The notes under the pieces: generated by a model | Databases searched by the model: none | Told to the model about the DNA's origin: nothing | The model's input: only the letters and a program-made list of their open reading frames with translations | Program-made: the position numbers and the translations under genes | Part shown: piece after piece, positions 43,348 to 50,504 of the stretch | How positions within the stretch are numbered: position 1 is the stretch's first letter | Layout: each line of letters opens with the position of its first letter | Source: Campylobacter showae | GTDB lineage: Bacteria; Campylobacterota; Campylobacteria; Campylobacterales; Campylobacteraceae | DNA length: 64,000 nt | Direction of reading: 5' to 3' | Assembly: GCF_900573985.1 (NCBI RefSeq) | Contig: NZ_UWOK01000001.1 | Coordinates: 1,054,001-1,118,000, forward strand

Positions 43348-44195
43348 TCAAACCAAACGCCGAGTTTTGCTAAATTTCGCTCTTTTGAGTCCGAGTTAAA
43401 ATAAATCACGAAGTAGCCCACGCGCTCGCCCTTTGCGTCGTTCATCGGCTGGACGGTAAAGGCGTGCGAATCCGTCTGATAAAATCCGCCGCTTTTAAAT
43501 TTGATATCCTTTAGCATCGGCAAGACGTTTAAATTCGCGTAGCTCTTATTTACGAAATGAAAGCCCTCGATGATGCCCTCGTCGCTGCTGTTTTGATAGG
43601 GCAGATCGCCGCGGGCGTCGAGCAATACGAAAAGTCCGAGCCCTTGCTGCGCAAAAAAGTCGCTCAAATGTTTAAAATCAAGCAGCACTTCGATACTGCC
43701 GAGCATCTTTTTATCCTCGAATATCGGCGCGACCGACCTAATGAAAACTCCCGCGCGACCGACCTCGATGCCTGCGGCTACGCCGTTTTTGGCCTCGGCT
43801 AGCAGGTGGCGAAAGTTCGTTAGATCGTCGTTATACAGCGGTATCCAGCTCCTAGCAAAGCTCCTCATTTCAGGCGTGTGGATGTGAAATTTGGCGTTTT
43901 CGTAGATCGGCACCTTGCTTAGCGTTTTTGTAAATTCTCCAAGCGTCTCTAGGCACATTTGGCGGTTATTTTGGCTCATACATTTTTTCACGTGTTCGTT
44001 TTGCGCTAGCAGCGTCGCAACCGTCATTGCGGAGAGTTTTTCCTCTTCTATGTTTTTATTTAAAATTTGCGTTTGAAAGTCGAGAAATTTTTTGATATTT
44101 TCCGTTTGCGTTTGCTCGTCCCAGCGCGCCTTATAGACCATTAAAACGCCTGCTACTACGATGATCGCGAGCGTTAGAAGTATCTTTTTATTCAC
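43344..44195 (-). CDS. Sensor-only Cache-domain membrane protein
   Basis: The 283-residue protein has one N-terminal helix (LLTLAIIVVAGVLMVYKA), a coiled helix (to about 75) and a periplasmic sensory domain with FHIHTPEMRSFARSW and SVAPIFEDKKMLGSIEVLLDF, typical of the ligand domains of methyl-accepting chemotaxis proteins and kinases (double-Cache type). No second membrane helix, HAMP, MCP-signal, kinase or cyclase domain follows. It stops at the end of the sensor. It overlaps the kinase gene tail-to-tail by 4 nt and the HIT gene by 8 nt. Confidence 0.8.
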   Translation of the reverse strand: MNKKILLTLAIIVVAGVLMVYKARWDEQTQTENIKKFLDFQTQILNKNIEEEKLSAMTVATLLAQNEHVKKCMSQNNRQMCLETLGEFTKTLSKVPIYENAKFHIHTPEMRSFARSWIPLYNDDLTNFRHLLAEAKNGVAAGIEVGRAGVFIRSVAPIFEDKKMLGSIEVLLDFKHLSDFFAQQGLGLFVLLDARGDLPYQNSSDEGIIEGFHFVNKSYANLNVLPMLKDIKFKSGGFYQTDSHAFTVQPMNDAKGERVGYFVIYFNSDSKERNLAKLGVWFD

Positions 44196-44559
44196 GGGCT
44201 CTGCCTAGCTCGCGCGCTAAAATTTGAGAAAACTCGGCAAAATCAGGTAAATTTAGCTCGCCCTTGCGCTGCTTTTTGCCCCACATGGACTCGGGGAAAA
44301 AGCTATCGCTCTCAAACCTCGCCATCACGTGAAAATGCACGCGCGGCACGTAGTTTGCAAAGCTTGCGATGTTTATTTTGGTTGGACTGTAAAATTTTCT
44401 CATTACTTTTTCGGTCGTTAAAACTGCTTCAAATACCCTTTTTTGCGTCGCATCGTCGCAGTCGGTGAGCTCCTTAAACGGTGTTTTGGTAAAAATTTTT
44501 ACCCACGGTATCTCGCTCGTTTCTCGCTCGACGAAAATCAGCTCGTCTTCAAAAATCAT
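44188..44559 (-). CDS. HIT-like nucleotide hydrolase family protein
   Basis: About 123 residues with the HIT fold signature: IFVERETSEIPWVKIF near the start and VPRVHFHVMARFESD at the active site. The canonical motif is His-x-His-x-His-x-x; here the first His is Arg (R-V-H-F-H-V-M), keeping the last two. HIT enzymes cleave nucleotide phosphoramidates or dinucleotides. I set the start at ATG 44559, preceded by AAGGAG at a proper distance; a longer reading to 44592 is not supported. It is the first gene of a two-gene unit with the Cache protein. Confidence 0.78.
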   Translation of the reverse strand: MIFEDELIFVERETSEIPWVKIFTKTPFKELTDCDDATQKRVFEAVLTTEKVMRKFYSPTKINIASFANYVPRVHFHVMARFESDSFFPESMWGKKQRKGELNLPDFAEFSQILARELGRARE

Positions 44560-44689
44560 TTTAAGCTCCTTTTTGATAGCGATTTTAGCCAAATTTGAAT
44601 TTTAATCTTTTTAAATTTATACTTCAGGCATCTTGGCTTCGGCGTTTTACGGCGGTCAATTTATAAAATTTGAAAGGAAATTTGAGCTT

Positions 44690-45526
44690 ATGAGACGTTT
44701 TATTTTGCTTGCGTTTTTTGCGGCACTGTCTTTTGGGGGCGAGCTGGCTGATCTTAGCAAGGAGTGCAAGAAGGGAAACGATGAAATTTGTAAAAGATTA
44801 TCGCTCGCGATTAAAAACTTAGAGCTTGCCTGTGATGAAGGCGGCGAGAAAAACGCGATGTATTGCGCAGGACTTGGGTATTTTTACGAATTTGATAAGG
44901 TATTTACAAAAGCCGTGCGATACTACGACAAGGCTTGCGGGCTGGGTGCGGACAAAGCCTGCGTATATCTGGGGCTACTTTACCAAAGCGGGCAGGGCAC
45001 GGTGCAAGATCACAAAAAGGCAAACGAGCTTTTTGCTAAAGCCTGCGAAAAGGACGTAGGCGAGGGGTGCGCGAGCCTGGCGTATAGCTACGGCAAGGGG
45101 CTTGGCGTCTATCCTGACGGCAAAAAAACTAACGAGTTGTTTGCCAAAGCCTGCAAGCTAGGCGAGGAAACGGCGTGCTACAATCTTGGCCTAAGCTACG
45201 CGATGGGTGACGGCGTAGAAAGGGATGCAGCAAGGGCGGCGCAGATATTTGCGGCCTCTTGCGAGCGCGGACACGTGGACTCTTGCGCTGATCTTGGGGT
45301 TTGCTATTTTAAGGGCGAGGGCGTAGAGAAAGACTACGAAAGAGCCGTTGTGCTCTTTACTAACGCTTGCTCGGGCGCGAGTGCGCTAGCCTGCTCAAAT
45401 TTGGGCTTTGCCTACGAAAAAGGCATGGGCGTAGAAAAGAATAAAAACGCCGCCAAAGAACTTTACGATAGAGGTTGTAAGCTTGGGGAATTTAGTGCGT
45501 GCCAGTATCTAAAAAATTTGCGTTGA
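44690..45526 (+). CDS. Exported cysteine-rich Sel1-repeat protein (Hcp type)
   Basis: About 278 residues: a signal peptide (MRRFILLAFFAALSFGG) followed by seven 36-residue Sel1-like repeats of the form A..L...AC..G...AC..LG..Y..G.GV..D. Each repeat has two cysteines seven to eight residues apart, the disulfide pattern of Helicobacter cysteine-rich proteins. Such proteins are periplasmic or secreted and bind peptides or peptidoglycan-related ligands in some cases. ATG 44690 was chosen because it begins the signal peptide; a longer in-frame reading from 44633 has no signal character. Confidence 0.88.
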   Translation: MRRFILLAFFAALSFGGELADLSKECKKGNDEICKRLSLAIKNLELACDEGGEKNAMYCAGLGYFYEFDKVFTKAVRYYDKACGLGADKACVYLGLLYQSGQGTVQDHKKANELFAKACEKDVGEGCASLAYSYGKGLGVYPDGKKTNELFAKACKLGEETACYNLGLSYAMGDGVERDAARAAQIFAASCERGHVDSCADLGVCYFKGEGVEKDYERAVVLFTNACSGASALACSNLGFAYEKGMGVEKNKNAAKELYDRGCKLGEFSACQYLKNLR

Positions 45527-45648
45527 GATGAATGGGCAAATAGGCCTTGCTGCTGTAAATTTAAAAATACAGCTAGCACAGAGAGATTTAGAGCCACATA
45601 CGCTGTGATGTTTGTTAAATGTTGCTTTTGAGCTAGTAGAAGTGGGCG

Positions 45649-45664
45649 GAATAATCCGCCGCAA
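45649..45664. other. Short perfect hairpin in the gap between the Sel1 gene and the 352-residue gene
   Basis: GGCGG and CCGCC enclose AATAAT within GTGGGCGGAATAATCCGCC. There is no T-run on either side, so terminator function is uncertain. The surrounding 225 bp between convergent genes is otherwise featureless. Confidence 0.4.
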
Positions 45665-45751
45665 CCAACATCAAAAAAGTAAAATTTAGCGCCAAAATTA
45701 AAATAGCGTGGGCGCGCAAATCCAAAATAAATTTGATGCCCGTAGCTAAAT

Positions 45752-46810
45752 TTACCGCTTAAAGTCGTGGATTTGTATATTCGCGCCGTATTTTTTGCAA
45801 AGCTCGCTTACTTTTTCTTTTAGTCTTTCCTCGTCGTAGCAGATTAGATCGATATATGCGCGCCTTTGCCCCGTTGCGCCGCCGATTATCTCCAAAAACG
45901 AGCCACAGCTTTCTAGCTCCTCGTCCTCGATTTTATTTCGCAGATCAAAGCCCGCCTGCATATCGCCGCCGTTACCTATGCTAAGAAAGCAAAATTTGAT
46001 GCCAAGCTCGTAAGCTTCATTGTAGATGTCGCGCTCGCCGTTTAGATACTGATTTACGATATTGGTCAGGCAGGTGGTGCCCACGATCACGTCCTCGCGC
46101 ACCTCGCTTCCGCGAGGCTCCATCTCGTAGCTGAAAAAATTCTTTAGCGGTTCGCGAGCGGCTTTTTCGCCAAATTTCTCATCGACCAGATCGGCGAATT
46201 CGCTTAGCGGCACGCCGTTTTCTTCGGGCTCGGCTAGCACCTCAAGCTCGCCTAGCGTATTTATGATCGCCGTTTCGCCGATCATATTGTCAAGCAGGAT
46301 AAAGCTAAGATTGTAGGCCTTGCCCTCGTCCTGTGCGAGCAGAGCCGCTAAATTTGCATTGTAAATTTTGATATCCACGTCGCTTTCGTTAAACTGCGCG
46401 TAGATCATCGACTCCTCGGCGTTTACGCTCGTGCCATACATCTCTATCCCGCCGATACCTCGTGGCGCGCGCGGCTTTCCGAGCGTGCAGAGCATTCTGT
46501 TCTCAAGCTGCTTTGGCATAGCGTTTTTAATAAAATTTAGCCAAAATAGGCGGTGCCTCATGCCCTCGGGAGTTAGCACCAGATCGAGCTTATCGCCCGC
46601 AAGCCCAGTCATAAAATATGGCTCTGCAAGGCAGATACGAAGCTTCTCGTCGGTCTTTCGCATCGCCTTTTCAAACTCCTCCGCTGCCAAATCGGCCTTG
46701 ATCTCATCTATCACGCCGCTAAATTCCGTCCAAAATTTATCCACTCTGCCGGCAAAAGTGCTTGGAATTTGCGCTTTTTCAGCTTTTTTACCAAAACCAA
46801 ATAACCCCAT
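45752..46810 (-). CDS. Uncharacterised cytoplasmic protein
   Basis: 352 residues, not recognised, with no signal or membrane segment. The protein is acidic, with an N-terminal GLFGFGKKAEK tag-like stretch, DKLDLVLTPEGMRHRLFWLNFIKNAMP, a central LSFILLDNMIGETAIINTLGELEVL and a C-terminal sequence ending CKKYGANIQIHDFKR. The central part recalls DUF4261/suppressor-of-fused-like proteins that often sit among small accessory genes, but I would not assign it. It lies 50 bp downstream of the zinc-ribbon protein gene on the same strand, and both look like members of a cluster of small accessory genes. Confidence 0.7.
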   Translation of the reverse strand: MGLFGFGKKAEKAQIPSTFAGRVDKFWTEFSGVIDEIKADLAAEEFEKAMRKTDEKLRICLAEPYFMTGLAGDKLDLVLTPEGMRHRLFWLNFIKNAMPKQLENRMLCTLGKPRAPRGIGGIEMYGTSVNAEESMIYAQFNESDVDIKIYNANLAALLAQDEGKAYNLSFILLDNMIGETAIINTLGELEVLAEPEENGVPLSEFADLVDEKFGEKAAREPLKNFFSYEMEPRGSEVREDVIVGTTCLTNIVNQYLNGERDIYNEAYELGIKFCFLSIGNGGDMQAGFDLRNKIEDEELESCGSFLEIIGGATGQRRAYIDLICYDEERLKEKVSELCKKYGANIQIHDFKR

Positions 46811-46860
46811 ATTTTCTCCTTAAATCAAATTTTACTCGCATTATAGCTAATTGGTCCGCC

Positions 46861-47997
46861 TCACGTGCACTGAAAACAGCCGCCCAAAACCTCGCATTTC
46901 TCGCAAATTTGCACGTATATGATTCCCTCGCCCTGTATCATCTCGCCAAATGGGATCTGCGCTAGATGCTTCATCGTCCCGCCGCAACTAGGGCAGGTTA
47001 GATACTCGGCGTCCTGCACCCACTGCGGATAGCCGCCCACGGTCGTATCAAGCTCGCTAAAGCAGCCGTAAAACGGCGACACTTCGCCGCCTAGTTTAAA
47101 TTTCATACCGCACAGACGCGTAAAATCCTCCTGCGAAAAGTAGCTTTCGTCAAATCCTTCGCCATCATGGGTTAGCTCTATCTCGCCGTCTGGGCCGCGC
47201 TTGCAAAAATATCTGACCGAACCGACGCAGGTCGGGCAACAGCGAAATATCGCGTCGTGCTTTAAATTTAAAAACGCAAGCCGCGGATCAGTGGCCTTTA
47301 GTCGCAACATATCCAGTATCTCACAGCCGCAAAACTCGCACTTTTGGCCCGTAGGCTCGCCGATCTGCACGGGCTCATCCGTGTTTTGGTTTGGGTTTAA
47401 ATTTGCGTCTTGGCTCTCGATCTCGCCATCTTTTACGCGCACTGCGGTGAGGCACTTTTCAAAAACTAGCGATTTTCGCTCGCCCGTCTCATCAAACTCC
47501 CATCCGCCGATTTTTGCGTAAAACTCGGTGCCCACGTAGAGCTTTTTACGCCAGGGCTTCGGGTTTTTATACAGTTCATAAAAAAGCTCGGCCGTCTGCT
47601 CGCCGCCCTGCCAGGCAAGCGCGCAAAGAAGGTGATTTAGTACGTTTTTGGAGTTGTCCTCTAGTGAGTTTAGTTTTGTTATGAGTGCGTCTTTTACATC
47701 CTCTGGCGCACCGAAGTAGAGCTCTGGCGGATAGTAGATTTCCTTTGCTGCCGCGGCTCGCGCGATCCTTGGATCGTGGATGTCCAGCAGGCTAAAAAGC
47801 GCCCAAAAATCATTGCAAATCTCATCCCATTTTTCGATCTCGTCTATGCGGTCTGCTATTTTTAGGATCATCGCTTCTACATCGTCGGCGCTTAGGTTTA
47901 AAATTTCATCCCGCCTCTGCCTTTGTCCGCACGAGTGGCAGATTCCGTCGAAATATATCGTGTTTTTGCCGCATTTTGGACATAGATGAGCGCCCAT
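46861..47997 (-). CDS. Zinc-ribbon protein with DUF1963-like C-terminal part
   Basis: About 378 residues. The N-terminal zinc ribbon is LCPKCGKNTIYFDGICHSCGQ (CX2C...CX2C). A helical middle region follows, with a second cysteine set (CEFCGCE, CCPTC). The C-terminal GGYPQWVQDAEYLTCPSCGG, then MKHLAQIPFGE and ICEKCEVLGGCFQC, resembles DUF1963 (YwqG) proteins, which carry GG.P.W.Q and a CX2C pair. The start is ATG 47997, with AAGGGAG before it. Function unknown. Many metal-binding cysteines and no membrane segment suggest a cytoplasmic structural-zinc protein. Confidence 0.7.
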   Translation of the reverse strand: MGAHLCPKCGKNTIYFDGICHSCGQRQRRDEILNLSADDVEAMILKIADRIDEIEKWDEICNDFWALFSLLDIHDPRIARAAAAKEIYYPPELYFGAPEDVKDALITKLNSLEDNSKNVLNHLLCALAWQGGEQTAELFYELYKNPKPWRKKLYVGTEFYAKIGGWEFDETGERKSLVFEKCLTAVRVKDGEIESQDANLNPNQNTDEPVQIGEPTGQKCEFCGCEILDMLRLKATDPRLAFLNLKHDAIFRCCPTCVGSVRYFCKRGPDGEIELTHDGEGFDESYFSQEDFTRLCGMKFKLGGEVSPFYGCFSELDTTVGGYPQWVQDAEYLTCPSCGGTMKHLAQIPFGEMIQGEGIIYVQICEKCEVLGGCFQCT

Positions 47998-48099
47998 ATT
48001 TGCTCCCTTGAGTTTAAATTTCGTCAAATTTTATCAAATTTTGTAGCATTTGGCGAGCAAGCGTGGCTTTAAATTTGACTCCGTTTACCTGCGCTAAAT

Positions 48100-48522
48100 T
48101 TATCTATATCCGTAAATTTTTAGCCCGCTTTCGTCTATTTCGTAGTCAAATTTACCCGCCTTTGTCATGGCGTCCAGCACCGCTTTAAGTGGATTTGGGA
48201 TAAAATTTGAGGCGAGCTTTTCGGCTCTATTCATACGCGTTTGTTCGTAAAATTTAGGCACGAAAACCCAGTGCAGATCTTTAAACAAAATAGCTCCGTT
48301 TGCGCAGTCAAAATACCCGTCCTGTAAGCACCCAAAACCGCAGACGAGCGTGATCTCTTCGCCGCTTGATAGTAGTTTTATGCGTAAGCCCTTGCAGCCA
48401 GAGACATCTAAAATTTCGCAGAGCTTGAGCCATTTTGCGTCGTTCATCAGCGACGTGAGGCGGAGCGCCTTTTTATCTAGCCTTTTTTGATAAATTTCAT
48501 ATTTTTCGTTTAAATTTTGCAT
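48100..48522 (-). CDS. Uncharacterised small protein
   Basis: About 140 residues, not confidently recognised. LRLTSLMNDAKWLKLCEILD and LHWVFVPKFYEQTRMNRAEKL, separated by a strand-rich section (RIKLLSSGEEITLVCGFG), suggest a small alpha/beta fold; MNDAKW recalls families such as DUF6678, with low confidence. The start is ATG 48522, preceded by GGGAGAATC; an upstream GTG would place the binding site inside the gene. Same strand as the two preceding genes. Confidence 0.65.
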   Translation of the reverse strand: MQNLNEKYEIYQKRLDKKALRLTSLMNDAKWLKLCEILDVSGCKGLRIKLLSSGEEITLVCGFGCLQDGYFDCANGAILFKDLHWVFVPKFYEQTRMNRAEKLASNFIPNPLKAVLDAMTKAGKFDYEIDESGLKIYGYR

Positions 48523-48576
48523 GATTCTCCCGGGCACCGATAAATTTGTATTTCAATTTAGAATAAAATTTGAGAG

Positions 48577-48609
48577 AAATTTAGGCGAGTGAACCTCTCG
48601 CCTAAATTT
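48577..48609 (-). terminator. Terminator of the glnD-like/glmS operon
   Basis: AAATTTAGGCGAG (48577-48589) and CTCGCCTAAATTT (48597-48609) make a perfect 13-bp stem with a 7-nt loop, between the glmS stop and the next gene on the same strand. Confidence 0.7.
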
Positions 48610-48666
48610 GCAGATTAGGATTAAAAGCGAAATTTAGCGTCGTCCGTCAAATTTCGCCTACTAAAT

Positions 48667-50502
48667 TTACTCTACCGTAACGCTTTTAGCAAGGTTTCGC
48701 GGCATATCCACGTCGTTGCCTAGCCTCACGGCGATCTCTAGCGCAAAAAGCTGCAAGATGATCATCATCTCGAAAAACTCGCTCATCGGGTGAGCTTGCT
48801 TACTCGTTTTGATAAAATCGTCGCTAAGCTCGAACTCCTCGGGGCTGATAGCAAGTATATAGGCGTCGCGAGCGGCTAGCTCCTCGACGTTGCTTTTGGT
48901 TTTTTCGTAGAGGACGGTTTTTGGCATTAGCGCGACCGTAAAGAGCCTCTCATCGGCAAGTGCGATAGGGCCGTGCTTCATCTCGCCAGCTGGATAGCCC
49001 TCGGCGTGCAGATAGGAGATCTCTTTGAGCTTTAGCGCGCCTTCTAGCGCTAGCGGATAAAATATATCTCGCCCGATGAAAAAGAAGCCGTGGCCGTGCA
49101 AATAGTGCTTGGCTAGGCGGCGGATGCGCTCTTGCGGCTCTTTGCTGATATTTAAAATTTGCGGAACGTGCAGGAGTGCTGCGATCTCGCTTTTTAATTC
49201 GTCTTTACTTATCGATGCCTTAGCCTGCGCGATTTGCAGCGCTAGCATCCACAGCGTTACGACCTGCGTGGCGAAGGCTTTGGTGCTGGCTACGCCCTTT
49301 TCGATGCCGGCGCGAGTGAGCAGAGTGTCGTCCGCTAGGCGCACGATCGAGGAGTTATCGACGTTGCAGATAGCTAGCGTCTTTAGTCCCGCTTGCTTGG
49401 CGATTTTTAGCGCTTCTAGGGTGTCGGCGGTTTCGCCGCTTTGCGAGATGACGATAAAAAGGGCGTTTTTGTTTAGTTTTGGGCGTCTATAGCGAAATTC
49501 GCTCGCGATCTCGACCTTGGCTCTAGTGTCTGCTAGGCGCTCGAAAAGGTAGCTAGCAGTAAGTGCCGCATGATAGCTAGTGCCGCACGCGCAGATCACG
49601 ATATCGTCGATATTTCGTAGATACTCGTTCGTTAAATTTTCAAGACCTACCGCATCCTCTTTGACGCGTCCCATTAGCGTTTCGCTTACGACCGCGCTTT
49701 GTTCGTAGATCTCTTTTTCCATGAAAAAGCGGTAGCCCTCTTTTTGCGCATAGCTTTTATCCGCAGGCAGCGCGGCAAAGCTCGGGCTTAGTTTTTTTGC
49801 GTCTTTAAAAACCGCGATCTCGTCAATGCTAACAAATCCGTAGCTTTTGTCGTCCAGATAGCACACCTCTTTGGCTAGGCCGATTAGCGGGGCGTCCGAG
49901 GAGGCGAAAAATACCTCTTTGCCCTCGCTTTTGCCGATAGCTAGCGGCGCGGCGTCCTTGGCGAAAAATATTTTCCCAGGAGCCGTTTTGGTGATCAGTA
50001 GCGTCGCGTATGCGCCATGCAGGCGCGCTACCGTGGCTTCGTATGCCTTAAACGGTTCGCCGATGGTTTTTAAATTTTCCTCAAAAAGATGCACGATGAC
50101 TTCGGTGTCGGTTTGGCTAAGGAAGCTAACGCCCTTTGCTTCAAGCTCCTCTTTTAGCTCTTTGTAGTTTTCAATGATGCCGTTATGAACGACGAAAGAG
50201 TGCTCGCCCAGGTGCGGGTGAGCGTTGATCTCGGTGGGTTTGCCGTGCGTAGCCCAGCGCGTATGACCGATCGCGACGCCTTCACCGCTAGAGCTAAAGC
50301 CCTCTGATTTTTTGGCTAAATTTTCAAGCTTGCCGATGGCTTTGAAAAAGGCGATCTCCTGCGCGCATTTGTCGCAACCGCCATCCAGGCTCATCACCGC
50401 CATGCCGGCGCTGTCGTAGCCGCGGTACTCAAGCTCTTTTAATCCGTTTAAAATAAACTCCCTTTTTTCTCTATTGCCGACGTAACCGACGATTCCGCAC
50501 AT
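48667..50502 (-). CDS. glmS: Glutamine-fructose-6-phosphate aminotransferase
   Basis: The 611-residue enzyme makes glucosamine-6-phosphate for peptidoglycan and LPS. The N-terminal glutaminase (Cys1 after Met removal, MCGIVGYVGNRE) has IGHTRWATHGKPTEINAHPH and VVHNGIIENY. Two SIS sugar-isomerase domains follow with ICACGTSYHAALTAS, VISQSGETADTLEAL, ASTKAFATQV and the C-terminal PRNLAKSVTVE. No glmS ribozyme is seen; the start follows the upstream gene by 2 nt, so regulation at a leader is unlikely. Confidence 0.97.
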   Translation of the reverse strand: MCGIVGYVGNREKREFILNGLKELEYRGYDSAGMAVMSLDGGCDKCAQEIAFFKAIGKLENLAKKSEGFSSSGEGVAIGHTRWATHGKPTEINAHPHLGEHSFVVHNGIIENYKELKEELEAKGVSFLSQTDTEVIVHLFEENLKTIGEPFKAYEATVARLHGAYATLLITKTAPGKIFFAKDAAPLAIGKSEGKEVFFASSDAPLIGLAKEVCYLDDKSYGFVSIDEIAVFKDAKKLSPSFAALPADKSYAQKEGYRFFMEKEIYEQSAVVSETLMGRVKEDAVGLENLTNEYLRNIDDIVICACGTSYHAALTASYLFERLADTRAKVEIASEFRYRRPKLNKNALFIVISQSGETADTLEALKIAKQAGLKTLAICNVDNSSIVRLADDTLLTRAGIEKGVASTKAFATQVVTLWMLALQIAQAKASISKDELKSEIAALLHVPQILNISKEPQERIRRLAKHYLHGHGFFFIGRDIFYPLALEGALKLKEISYLHAEGYPAGEMKHGPIALADERLFTVALMPKTVLYEKTKSNVEELAARDAYILAISPEEFELSDDFIKTSKQAHPMSEFFEMMIILQLFALEIAVRLGNDVDMPRNLAKSVTVE

Positions 50503-50504
50503 GT

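Noticed and set aside
45649..45664. GGCGG-AATAAT-CCGCC as an intrinsic terminator
   Set aside because: No T-run follows on either strand; listed only as a hairpin.
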